Origin: G963676655 sp963676655
GTDB taxonomy: Bacteria > Verrucomicrobiota > Lentisphaeria > Victivallales > Victivallaceae
Direction: 5' to 3'
Assembly (NCBI GenBank): GCA_963676655.2
Contig: CAXXKX010000002.1
Location: 1,054,001 to 1,118,000, forward strand
DNA: 64,000 nucleotides
Shown: positions 43,595 through 51,566 of the stretch, piece after piece
Position numbering within the stretch: position 1 is the stretch's first letter
How the letters are laid out: the number at the start of each line of letters is the position of its first letter
Position numbers and translations under genes: made by a program
Notes under the pieces: generated by a model
Database searches by the model: none
Told to the model about the DNA's origin: nothing
The model's input: the letters and a program-made list of their open reading frames with translations, nothing else

Positions 43595-44533
43595 TTAAAC
43601 ATTACTGTATTTGGTGTTTTTCAGGATGGTGTATCCTTTGATCAGCTCACGAATCCCGTCATCGAGTGAGAATGCCGGTTTGTAGCCGGTGGCCTCGATT
43701 TTGTCGTTTGACACGATATAATCGCGTTTATCCGGATCTTCACCCAGCGGCGCTTCAAGATACATGAATTCCGGCAGATGTTCCTTGATCTTGGCGCAAA
43801 GTTCGAGTTTCGAGATGTTCGCGTCGGAGAGACCCACATTATACGGCTCGCCTTTCATCGTCTCAAAGTTGTCAATCACATGCATAAACGCCCGTGCCAC
43901 ATCCCGGATATGAATATAATTGCGTTTGAAATGACCCTCGAAAATCACCACTGTCCGGTCATTGACGGCCCGGTAGACAAAATCGTTTACCAGCAGATCC
44001 AGCCGCATCCGGGGACTCATTCCGAATACCGTCGCCAGCCGCAGGCTGACGCAGTTCTCGCGTTCCAGCGCGATGGCTTCGGCTTCAACTTTGACTCTGC
44101 CATAAAGCGATATCGGCCTCAACGGGGTTTCTTCCGTGCAGAATTTACCTGCTTCACCGATGCCGTAACCGCTGTTGGTTATCGGGATGACCATTTGCTG
44201 GTTCGGACTAAGCAGGTCACGCAGCATCTTAACCGCGTCACGGTTGATCGTTTCCGCGCCGATCTCGTCGCGGTCGCACAGCGGCGCTCCAACCAACGCG
44301 GCCAGCGGAATGACAATATCTTTGTCCTTAACCAGCCCTTTCAACAGAGACTCTTTCCGGCAGTCGCCCCGGACAACATTGAATTTATCCTGATAGCAGC
44401 AATCGGCCAGGGAGTTTTGCTGGAACATAAATGTGTCCAGAACGGTTACTTCGTGTCCGGCTTTTAACAGTTCCGGGGTCAATACTGATCCGAGATAACC
44501 GGCGCCGCCGGTGATAAGAATTTTTTTAGCCAT
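43595..44533 (-). CDS. NAD-dependent sugar epimerase/dehydratase/reductase (extended SDR)
   Basis: 312 residues from the ATG at 44533 (GTGGAG upstream; a longer start would overlap the previous gene). NAD-binding GGAGYLGS at 9-16, the catalytic Tyr-Lys pair in SLYGRVKVEAE, the Ser/Thr position in ITNSGYGIGEAGK, and DKRDYIVSNDKIEATGYKPA near the end are standard for nucleotide-sugar SDR enzymes. Following the ColD-like gene it could be the 4-ketoreductase/5-epimerase that completes a 3-deoxy sugar, as ColC does in colitose synthesis; a plain C4 or C5 epimerase is equally compatible. Confidence 0.84.
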   Translation of the reverse strand: MAKKILITGGAGYLGSVLTPELLKAGHEVTVLDTFMFQQNSLADCCYQDKFNVVRGDCRKESLLKGLVKDKDIVIPLAALVGAPLCDRDEIGAETINRDAVKMLRDLLSPNQQMVIPITNSGYGIGEAGKFCTEETPLRPISLYGRVKVEAEAIALERENCVSLRLATVFGMSPRMRLDLLVNDFVYRAVNDRTVVIFEGHFKRNYIHIRDVARAFMHVIDNFETMKGEPYNVGLSDANISKLELCAKIKEHLPEFMYLEAPLGEDPDKRDYIVSNDKIEATGYKPAFSLDDGIRELIKGYTILKNTKYSNV

Positions 44534-44535
44534 GT

Positions 44536-45708
44536 TTACTCCACAGAGTTTAATATTTTGCAAAGATTTATGATCCGTTCGGTCGATAACGTCGGGTAGT
44601 TGCCGATGTAATACCCGAAAAAGTGAATATGGTCCACTTCCGGATAATCTTCCGGGACGATTTCCGGCATCAGCCGTTTCAGGTAAGGCTGACGCAGTTG
44701 ACTGCCGCCGCCTGAACTGCCGCGCCGGAATTCAATTCTGTTTTCCCGCATGATTTTTTCCAGCCGCTCGCGAAATTCCGTATCGGCTTCTTTCAAAACC
44801 AGCGGAAATGCGTAATTGCATGAACCCTCAAGTTCAAAATCGGTTCTGAATTTGTTCGGGTCCAGATTGTCAATAAAAGATATCAGGTTGGCGCGGCGTT
44901 TTTCATTGTTGGAATCGAGTCTTTCTAGCTGGCTGCGGCCGAGTACGCCGCCGATCTCGGTTCCGCGCGCGTTAAAAGCTGGATAGGCAAAAATGAAATC
45001 GGGACTCAGGTCAGGATTTTCCGAGTTCCAGCGTTCTTTCATACTATCATCAGTCATTTCGCGGGTCATGCCGTGAGAACGCAGCATGCGGATGGTTTGA
45101 TAAAATTCGTTGTCGTCAGTACAAATCATGCCGCCCTCGATCGTACTCATGTGATGGGCAAAATAAAATGAAAAATTAGAAGCCAGACCGAAACTGCCAA
45201 GTTTGCGTCCCTTGTAAGTTGCGCCGTGGGATTCACATACATCCTCGATTAACGGGATATTACGTTTTTCAAGTTCTTCCAATAACCGATCGGTCAGACA
45301 GTTGAAGCCCTGCACGTAGGTGACAAATACCGCTTTTGTTTTCTCGCTGAGTTTTGCGATGATCTGTTCATCGTCCATTCCCAAATTATGCGGATTGATA
45401 TCGACAAATACCGGTGTCAATCCGTTGTAGATAACCGATGAGATATCGGAAACCCAGGTCAACGGCGGCACAATGATTTCTCCTTCGCCGTAGAGATGTT
45501 TAATAGCCGCCATTGTCAGCATATTGGCGGATGCGCCCGAATTCACGTATAAACTGTGCTTCATTCCGACCCATTGGCTCCACTCATCTTCAAACAGCCG
45601 AACGTTCTCGGACTGTGTCAAACGCGGGGTTCCACTGAGAAATTCGATCAGAATATCCAGGTCTTCTCTGGTAATGTTATCTTCCATTAAGGGATGTGAA
45701 AAGTTCAT
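44536..45708 (-). CDS. DegT-fold PLP enzyme with Lys replaced by His (ColD/RfbH-like 3-dehydratase)
   Basis: 390 residues from the ATG at 45708, which has CCGGAG nine bases upstream. The fold is that of DegT/DnrJ/EryC1/StrS proteins (YVNSGASANMLTMAAIKHL, VPPLTWVSDISSVIYNGLTP, LIEDVCESHGATYKGRKLGS). At the cofactor-lysine position the sequence reads FYFAHHMSTIEGGM, with His-His at 185-186 where aminotransferases have Lys. ColD (GDP-4-keto-6-deoxymannose 3-dehydratase) and RfbH share this substitution and deoxygenate C3 without forming an internal aldimine. So this is probably a 3-deoxy-sugar enzyme, not an aminotransferase. Confidence 0.82.
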   Translation of the reverse strand: MNFSHPLMEDNITREDLDILIEFLSGTPRLTQSENVRLFEDEWSQWVGMKHSLYVNSGASANMLTMAAIKHLYGEGEIIVPPLTWVSDISSVIYNGLTPVFVDINPHNLGMDDEQIIAKLSEKTKAVFVTYVQGFNCLTDRLLEELEKRNIPLIEDVCESHGATYKGRKLGSFGLASNFSFYFAHHMSTIEGGMICTDDNEFYQTIRMLRSHGMTREMTDDSMKERWNSENPDLSPDFIFAYPAFNARGTEIGGVLGRSQLERLDSNNEKRRANLISFIDNLDPNKFRTDFELEGSCNYAFPLVLKEADTEFRERLEKIMRENRIEFRRGSSGGGSQLRQPYLKRLMPEIVPEDYPEVDHIHFFGYYIGNYPTLSTERIINLCKILNSVE

Positions 45709-45722
45709 ATATTGTCTCCGGT

Positions 45723-46715
45723 TCAACTGTTGGGGCGATAAACTATGATCTTGGAGCCTTCAAAATCGAATCTGAAAGGCACGTGCAGATAGTTGGATAA
45801 TTCGGCAATAAGTTTTTCCCGCCGTTCCGGCTCGATGAAAAACAGCATGAATCCGCCGCCGCCGGCACCGAGGAGTTTTCCGCCGTCCGCTCCGGCTTTC
45901 ATGGCATGTGCGTATAGTTCGTCAATTTCCGGAGTGGCGATGCGGGTTGACAGGGATTTTTTCAATTGCCAGGTTTCGTTGAGCAGAAGACCAAATTCTT
46001 TGAGTTGCCGGTTCGGGTTGGAGATAATGGTGGCGGCCTCGTCAACCAGTTGTTTCATCTTGTCGAGTTTGCTGGTGTTTTGTGAAGTGTTGCTGATTTG
46101 CTCGGCCGCGATTTCCGAGGCTATTCTGCTCAACCCGGTGTAAATGAGAACCATGGAATCCTGAAAACGTTCCAGTCTTTCTGCCGGAATTATCATCGGA
46201 GTTACCATGAATTGCCCGTTTTGCATGAACTCGATGATATTAAAGCCGCCGTACGCCGCAAATATCTGGTCCTGACTGCCGACGTTTTCGGCAATGATTT
46301 CCTGTTCGATTTTCAGGGTTTCCCGGCTCAAGTCCTCTTTGGAAATATATTGTCCTTGTAAAGCCAGCATACTGTTCAGTAGGCCGGCGGTAAAGGCTGA
46401 ACTTGATCCCATGCCGCTCCGGGCCGGAATATCGCCGTCGTGGTGGATTGAGATGCCGTAGTCCACATTCAAATATTTCAATGTAGCGCGTACCGATGGA
46501 TGCTGAATTTCGTCCAGTGAATTGACGTTTTCAGATTTTGAATAGACGATCCGGTGTGTATGATCGAAAAACGGCGGTAGTTTGCGAACGTTCAAGTAAC
46601 AGTATTTGTCGATTGCCGCACCAATGACCTTGCCGCCGTTTTCCCTGTAGTATGAGGGATAATCGGTGCCGCCGCCAAAAAATGATATGCGATGCGGAGT
46701 GCGCGAAATAATCAT
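45723..46715 (-). CDS. HddA-like GHMP sugar kinase
   Basis: 330 residues, complete GHMP kinase: RTPHRISFFGGGTDYPSYYR at the N-terminus, the ATP loop PARSGMGSSSAFTAGLLNS near 100-118, QDQIFAAYGGFNIIEF, and the C-terminal GADGGKLLGAGGGGFMLFF. The GGGTDYPSYY start is typical of D-glycero-D-manno-heptose-7-phosphate kinases (HddA) and related bifunctional fucokinase domains. No isomerase (GmhA) or phosphatase (GmhB) is in the window. Second gene of the cluster; two bases after the regulator stop, 14 before the PLP-enzyme start. Confidence 0.83.
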   Translation of the reverse strand: MIISRTPHRISFFGGGTDYPSYYRENGGKVIGAAIDKYCYLNVRKLPPFFDHTHRIVYSKSENVNSLDEIQHPSVRATLKYLNVDYGISIHHDGDIPARSGMGSSSAFTAGLLNSMLALQGQYISKEDLSRETLKIEQEIIAENVGSQDQIFAAYGGFNIIEFMQNGQFMVTPMIIPAERLERFQDSMVLIYTGLSRIASEIAAEQISNTSQNTSKLDKMKQLVDEAATIISNPNRQLKEFGLLLNETWQLKKSLSTRIATPEIDELYAHAMKAGADGGKLLGAGGGGFMLFFIEPERREKLIAELSNYLHVPFRFDFEGSKIIVYRPNS

Positions 46716-46717
46716 GG

Positions 46718-47341
46718 TTATTTTTTCCCTGTATTGTCCGGAGCCATCATCTCGGTAAATATCCAGTGCATCCGGGTGTTCTTCTGTAATCCTTCCGGCA
46801 GATACGGGCCGGTCATTGGATATTCCTTATTATATAGACAGACGATCAGAGCTTCGGACTTTGAAGCTTCGATAGCTGACAAAGGTTTAACCTGATGTCC
46901 TAAAAAATGTTCAGCCTCATCGTCATATATTTCCTCTAGTTCCAGATTCCACTCTTTAATACCGAGATAGGCTATTTCCGCCAGTTCCCCGGCTCCGATA
47001 AAGCTTACTTTGGTGATTCCTTTTTCCGCCAGATCCCGGCACAGACTGGAACTTTCCTTTCTTGCTTCGTGATAAAACTGCATTGAAAATTCCAGAAACT
47101 CCAAAGTCAACCGTGCTTTTTCCGCCATCCCTTTCGGGGTCAAAAAATAATCCCAGCGACGTGAATGCAGTTTCTTGACATGAAGCAGTCCCTTGCTGAC
47201 CATTTTGCCCAATAGTTCATGCGACAGTTTTACGCTGCACCCGAGCTTGCTGGCCGCCATGCGATTGTTCAAGCGCGGGGTTTGCTCGACGTGTTTGAGA
47301 ATCTCAAGCTCAAGTAATTGATTTTTTTCTATTGAGGGCAT
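46718..47341 (-). CDS. Winged-helix regulator with Rossmann-like sensor domain
   Basis: 207 residues from the ATG at 47341 (a TTG at 47356 is possible; neither has a clear ribosome-binding site). Residues about 8-75 form a winged helix: LELEILKHVEQTPRLNNRMA, SKLGCSVKLSHELLGKMVSK, LHVKKLHSRRWDYFLTPKGM. After a helical linker, KVSFIGAGELAEIAYLGIKE and EIYDDEAEHFLGHQVKPLSA look like a Rossmann domain with an FIGAGE dinucleotide-type loop. First gene of the polysaccharide cluster, so likely its own regulator, perhaps sensing a nucleotide sugar or NAD(H); that is inference. Confidence 0.72.
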   Translation of the reverse strand: MPSIEKNQLLELEILKHVEQTPRLNNRMAASKLGCSVKLSHELLGKMVSKGLLHVKKLHSRRWDYFLTPKGMAEKARLTLEFLEFSMQFYHEARKESSSLCRDLAEKGITKVSFIGAGELAEIAYLGIKEWNLELEEIYDDEAEHFLGHQVKPLSAIEASKSEALIVCLYNKEYPMTGPYLPEGLQKNTRMHWIFTEMMAPDNTGKK

Positions 47342-47428
47342 GTGTTTTACAGACAATATAATGGTGTTTTTTATTTTATGCTTAAATAATTGGAATGATA
47401 AAAAATTTTTGTTCTCTTATACATTCAA

Positions 47429-47440
47429 GCACGCTCCGCC
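47429..47440 (-). promoter_or_regulatory. ops-like element in the polysaccharide leader
   Basis: On the minus strand, about 90 bases before the first cluster gene, the leader reads GGGGCGGAGCGTGCTTG. The Escherichia coli ops/JUMPstart core is GGCGGTAGCGTGC; this copy differs only by loss of the T. ops sites recruit RfaH-type NusG paralogues to long polysaccharide operons. The missing T is a base known to matter for RfaH, so recognition would have to differ. Chance is not excluded. Confidence 0.4.
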
Positions 47441-47462
47441 CCGTCACTTGTCTTTGAATTTA

Positions 47463-47472
47463 GTAACGTTAC
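47463..47472. promoter_or_regulatory. GTAACGTTAC palindrome upstream of the cluster
   Basis: A perfect 10-base palindrome with a central CG, in the gap between the polysaccharide cluster and the RAYT gene's 3' end. LacI-type and winged-helix regulators use operators of this form. It lies upstream of the ops-like site on the minus strand, near where the promoter should be. The cognate regulator is unknown. Confidence 0.35.
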
Positions 47473-47597
47473 CAATTATAACGATAGAGAAAGTAAAAGT
47501 CAAGTCATAAAAAAAGAAATATCTTGAAAAGTCAGACAGTCAGAAAAGAATATAAGGTCAATGAATTAAAATCATGTTGTAATTGTATGAAAAAATA

Positions 47598-48569
47598 TTA
47601 CAACAGCAACTTTCTGAAACAGTATATTGCGGTGCCTTTAGGAGCTAGGCCGCGGCTTAATTGTTTGTTTTCCACCCGGTCGGGATCATCGAAATTGCGT
47701 GCGGTCTCACGGATGAAGAGTTTTGAACCTAAAATTGCGCCGTCGGTAAAGTGTCGGGTGCGTCTCAGGAATTTAACCGGCATCGATTCTTTACGGCGCG
47801 CAGCGTGTTCTTCTTCAGCGATCTCCGCCGCGTTTGCGCCGCGTTCAGCGGCGATGATCCGGGTTAGGGAACATTTGAATTCAGTGTAGTAATCCGCTTC
47901 GCTCCAGTTCGAGGTATCGGTATAATCAATCAATTTTTTGTAGTGTTTAATGAAGTTGGCGTGGTACATGTGTTTGCCGCTGCCGCTGTAGCGTCCCCAG
48001 GTGGTGAAACGGTAATCGGCCGGATTCTCGGTCAATTTTGCCCGGACGGGGTTGAGTTCGACGTATTGCAGACACGCTTCGAGGGCATCGGCACCCTCTA
48101 GGATCACGCTTTTGAAACGGTCGGCCCAGAGTCTACCGATGTGGTCGTAAGTCCGGTTGAAAACTACCGAAAATCTTTGCTGGTAAGCTCGCATAAAGTA
48201 GCTGATGTCGATCATTTTTTCGCCGACTTCGCGACAGAGTTTTTTGTGTTTGGGTTCAATAAATGGCATTTTTTTCATCGCATAGGTGAAATCACCTTCC
48301 ATCGACTTGTAATAAGCGTTGTGACGAGCGGCGATTTCAGCTTCGGACGGCAGTTCGTCTTTGCCTGGAGCGTAGACCACCAGATGGAAATGGTTGCCCA
48401 TCCACGCGGCGGAAATAACCTCAATGAGAAAATATTCCGTGAGATTTTGCAGCAATGTAAAGCCGTATTCCCGGTCTACCTCGGAAAACGGCAGGTCGCC
48501 TTTGTATCCCGACACCCGGTTCATAAGGTGATAAAAGCATCCCTGATCCGCAATTTTCATTCGTTTCAT
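47598..48569 (-). CDS. REP-associated tyrosine transposase (RAYT, Y1 family)
   Basis: 323 residues. The HUH motif is His60-Phe-His62 in MGNHFHLVVYAPGK. The helix that carries the catalytic tyrosine is DISYFMRAYQQRFSVVFNR (Tyr124 or Tyr129), followed by HIGRLWADRFKSVILEGADA and CLQYVELNPVRAKLTENPAD, all RAYT landmarks. Longer than the shortest members because of an insert after the HUH motif and a C-terminal extension. Good AGGAG before the ATG. No hairpin repeat flanks the gene directly, but arrays of fitting hairpins lie at 89-568. RAYTs cut at such hairpins and usually occur singly, as here. Confidence 0.88.
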   Translation of the reverse strand: MKRMKIADQGCFYHLMNRVSGYKGDLPFSEVDREYGFTLLQNLTEYFLIEVISAAWMGNHFHLVVYAPGKDELPSEAEIAARHNAYYKSMEGDFTYAMKKMPFIEPKHKKLCREVGEKMIDISYFMRAYQQRFSVVFNRTYDHIGRLWADRFKSVILEGADALEACLQYVELNPVRAKLTENPADYRFTTWGRYSGSGKHMYHANFIKHYKKLIDYTDTSNWSEADYYTEFKCSLTRIIAAERGANAAEIAEEEHAARRKESMPVKFLRRTRHFTDGAILGSKLFIRETARNFDDPDRVENKQLSRGLAPKGTAIYCFRKLLL

Positions 48570-48689
48570 AGCAATCTCCTGTTGTGTTATTACTTAATGT
48601 AATGCCCGTTTTGAAATTGTCAAATAAAAATTACCTGTTAATAAAAATCATTAACTAAAATTTTACTTTAAATGATGAGTTGAAAAAAA

Positions 48690-49805
48690 TTAATGAGTAT
48701 CTTTATGCCACTGGTCAATCTCTCTCAGGCGTTCTATTATTGGCAAATGCTGTGTGCAGGAGACTTCACATTTGCCACAAGCGATGCAGTCTGATGCTCG
48801 TTTGTCGGTATCTGCCAGCAATCCCCAATTGTATTGAAAATCAAGGCGCTTCTTCATCTCTTCATCTGATTTATTAAAAAGCAATTTATCATTATAAAAT
48901 TGCATGAATTTGGGGATAGGAATTTCAATAGGACAGTCCTTGCAATATCCACATGAGGTACAGATGCAATTGAATTTTTCACTGACATGGTTCTGAATGG
49001 TATCCAATTCATCTTTTGTGAAAGGAGAAGCGTTATCGGCAACCTTACAGGCGGTGTCAATGTGCTCTCTTGTGGTGAATCCATTTAGCGCTGAAGTGAT
49101 GGCAGGATGGGCTATCAGGAAACGTAGGGCAGCTTCGGTCGGGGTTTCTTCAGGACGGGCAAGGAATTTGAATGATTCCTCGTTTTGCGGAATTTGTCCG
49201 CCCGCCAGCGGATTCATGGCGATTACCCCCATTCCGTTTTTACAGGCGGCTTTGGCTCCATTGATGCGATATGGGAAGTTCAGAATATTTACTCCCATCA
49301 GGATTCCGGAGATTTTCTTTTCCGCAATGATTTGTTTGAGTTCGTTTCCGGTTTGGTGTGATGATAAGGTTATATGTTCGATCAGGCCTTCCGATTGAGC
49401 CTTCAGCAGGCCTTCATATTGCCCCCCGGGGCGCATGGCCAGTTCGTATTGCGACATCTTTCTGATGCACCAGATATAGTAAAAATTGATTTTGTCGACA
49501 TTGAGTATTTCCAGTGATCGACAGACTCTTTCATAGGCTTTTTCGGCTGTATCAAATGCTTCCGGCATTGCTTTGGTTGATACATAGAAGTTGCCACGCA
49601 GCGTTTTAAACGCTTCTCCAAAGATCGCCTCGCTTTTGTCTTCACAATAGCCCGGAGCAGTGTCAAACAGGTTTATCCCTTTCTCAAAAGCGTAATGAAG
49701 CAGTTCGGCGTTTTCTTCATTGCTTTTCGTTAAATCAAAGCGCATGCCGCCGAAAGATATCGCTGATATTTTTTTGCCGGTATTACCGTAATCTTTGTAA
49801 ATCAT
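48690..49805 (-). CDS. Aldo/keto reductase with C-terminal 2x[4Fe-4S] ferredoxin domain
   Basis: 371 residues. Aldo/keto reductase barrel with the catalytic Asp and Tyr in LFDTAPGYCEDKSEAIFGEA, Lys in YVSTKAMPEAF and His in ITLSSHQTGNEL. The C-terminal part has Cys clusters CICTSCGYCKDCPIEIPIPK and SDCIACGKCEVSCTQHLPII, the usual ferredoxin-like tail of this subgroup of anaerobes. Substrate unknown. Divergent from the YkgJ-type gene at 49892. This domain pairing is common and not itself unusual. Confidence 0.88.
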   Translation of the reverse strand: MIYKDYGNTGKKISAISFGGMRFDLTKSNEENAELLHYAFEKGINLFDTAPGYCEDKSEAIFGEAFKTLRGNFYVSTKAMPEAFDTAEKAYERVCRSLEILNVDKINFYYIWCIRKMSQYELAMRPGGQYEGLLKAQSEGLIEHITLSSHQTGNELKQIIAEKKISGILMGVNILNFPYRINGAKAACKNGMGVIAMNPLAGGQIPQNEESFKFLARPEETPTEAALRFLIAHPAITSALNGFTTREHIDTACKVADNASPFTKDELDTIQNHVSEKFNCICTSCGYCKDCPIEIPIPKFMQFYNDKLLFNKSDEEMKKRLDFQYNWGLLADTDKRASDCIACGKCEVSCTQHLPIIERLREIDQWHKDTH

Positions 49806-49891
49806 CTTGAATCTTCTTTTTCAGGTGGTTGTAATTTCAGGTATTGTGTTATATAAATATACAGCAAAATTAATGATGTCAAGCAGGTGGT

Positions 49892-50257
49892 ATGAAAACA
49901 GACAAAGAAATACTGGAAAATTTTAAATGCCGGCGCTGCGGCAATTGTTGCAAGTGGCCGGGAATTGTGCGTCTGACCGATGACGACGCGGATAATATTG
50001 CGGAATACCTGGGAATTCCATTTGAGGAGTTTATCGAAAAGTATACCCGTTTATCTCCCGACCGGAGATGTCTGGTGCTGACTGATAATGAACAGGGCGG
50101 CTGTATTTTTTACCGTGAACCGCCGCCCGGGTGTCTTATTCAGCCGGTCAAGCCTTATCAGTGCGGAGCGTTCCCCGAAAAGTGGCGGACCGAACTTTGG
50201 CGTGAACACTGTGCCGGCGCTAAAGAAGAAAATCAGACGTTGGATGATAAAAAGTAA
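49892..50257 (+). CDS. YkgJ-type cysteine-cluster protein
   Basis: 121 residues. CRRCGNCCKWPG at the N-terminus, LTDDDADNIAEYLGIPFEEF as the connecting helix, GGCIFYREPPPGCLIQPVKP and YQCGAFPEKW: the Cys pattern of the zinc/iron-chelating YkgJ family. A clear AGGTGG lies before the ATG. The role of the family is not settled. Converges with the DUF3592 gene with only four bases between the stops. Confidence 0.87.
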   Translation: MKTDKEILENFKCRRCGNCCKWPGIVRLTDDDADNIAEYLGIPFEEFIEKYTRLSPDRRCLVLTDNEQGGCIFYREPPPGCLIQPVKPYQCGAFPEKWRTELWREHCAGAKEENQTLDDKK

Positions 50258-50261
50258 AGAG

Positions 50262-51563
50262 TCATAATTTCGGGCGGTATTTTATCATGTCTTTGATGAG
50301 ACAGACTATTCCGGTTATCAGGCCTAACAGGCAAATTCCCAGAAACGGGTTAATAAAGTCCGCATATGTTTTGAAGTTGAGATAAAAACACAGAAAACAG
50401 CCCAGCCCTCCGCTAAAAAGAGTAAGCTCAATATCGGTTTTTACCTTATCACGGTAATACCGGCTACGGAACGGATTGCGACGCAGTTTTTCAAGTTCCT
50501 CTGGTGGTATTTCTTCTGTTTCAAGCACTTCATCTTCATAAGAAAAGCCTTCTTCTTCAATGTCAACATCTTCATCATCGTATTCTTCATCAGGTGGATT
50601 AAGGTTGAGTTTTCGCTGCTTAATGGTTCCCCTGACACAATAGATGCCGGCCCCGAAAACCAGCAACGGCACCAGACCTCCCCAAAGTCCCCAGGGAATT
50701 TCATGCTCGATGAGCGCATTCTCAGGTTCGTTTGGCATAATATAACAGGGCAGTTTTTTACCCACCGGGTATTTTGCAGAAATTTTTTTATCTCCCTCGT
50801 CATCCCAGGCTGACACTTTACTTGATTCATACTGTTTTCCATGGTACTCATATGCATAGGCGAAGTCAAGCTCTTTCCACAAGCTGAATTTGTCGCTTTT
50901 GGCAACCATGCGGCTGCGAATGACCTGTGCTTCGCATTTAATCCTCGACGGCTCTTTAGCGGCCTTGATGAAATTCTTTATTCCGGCATAGTAAAAACAT
51001 ACCAGTCCGAACCAGGCTAAAGCCGACCAGCCGATAATCTTGCCGTAAAAAATAACGGTTGGAAAGAGTGATCCGGCCGGAAGCGGGTTATTTCTTAATT
51101 GGATTATCACAACTAACACCAGGCCGGTGGCAACTGCAATAATAACGATTGCTATGCTTATGAAAGCAAAAAACTCGAACATCCGGTACTGGTATTCCAG
51201 CATTGATTGATCCGGGGCTTGCGGATTATAAAGACAATCCACTTTGCGGTCTTTGGCATGGAACTTTTTTAACCATGGAATGTTATCATAGACTTTGCCT
51301 GAAAATAATGCTTTGCCATTATGGATCGTGCTGTTTACGCAGTATTTGTATTCAACTGTCAGGTTCACATATTGATTGTCAGCCACCGTTTTTGCGGATA
51401 TTATGGTCGCTTCAGTTTTGGTCCAGTTCCAGGCTTTCGCGCCGTAATTGATCTGACTAGTACCGCCAAGCAAATAGCACATTAATAGTGCTATGACAAC
51501 AGCTAGTAACGCCCCGAGCCAAACCGAGGACTTGTCCCTGATACTGTCGACCATAAAAAACAT
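50262..51563 (-). CDS. DUF3592 membrane protein, double domain
   Basis: 433 residues. An N-terminal helix (WLGALLAVVIALLMCYLLGG) precedes the first DUF3592-type beta domain (WTKTEATIISAKTVADNQYV, VDCLYNPQAPDQSML), two helices, a second such domain (KCEAQVIRSRMVAKSDKFSL, PCYIMPNEPENALIEHEIPW), another helix, an acidic linker (EEYDDEDVDIEEEGFSYEDE) and two C-terminal helices. Function unknown. The start at 51563 or 51554 is not decided, as no ribosome-binding site is seen. It follows the YqhD-type gene by three bases and probably depends on it for transcription. Confidence 0.8.
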   Translation of the reverse strand: MFFMVDSIRDKSSVWLGALLAVVIALLMCYLLGGTSQINYGAKAWNWTKTEATIISAKTVADNQYVNLTVEYKYCVNSTIHNGKALFSGKVYDNIPWLKKFHAKDRKVDCLYNPQAPDQSMLEYQYRMFEFFAFISIAIVIIAVATGLVLVVIIQLRNNPLPAGSLFPTVIFYGKIIGWSALAWFGLVCFYYAGIKNFIKAAKEPSRIKCEAQVIRSRMVAKSDKFSLWKELDFAYAYEYHGKQYESSKVSAWDDEGDKKISAKYPVGKKLPCYIMPNEPENALIEHEIPWGLWGGLVPLLVFGAGIYCVRGTIKQRKLNLNPPDEEYDDEDVDIEEEGFSYEDEVLETEEIPPEELEKLRRNPFRSRYYRDKVKTDIELTLFSGGLGCFLCFYLNFKTYADFINPFLGICLLGLITGIVCLIKDMIKYRPKL

Positions 51564-51566
51564 GAA

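Noticed and set aside
44536..45708. Calling the DegT-fold protein a sugar aminotransferase
   Set aside because: The cofactor lysine is replaced by His in the AHHMSTIEGG motif, which points to the ColD/RfbH dehydratase group.
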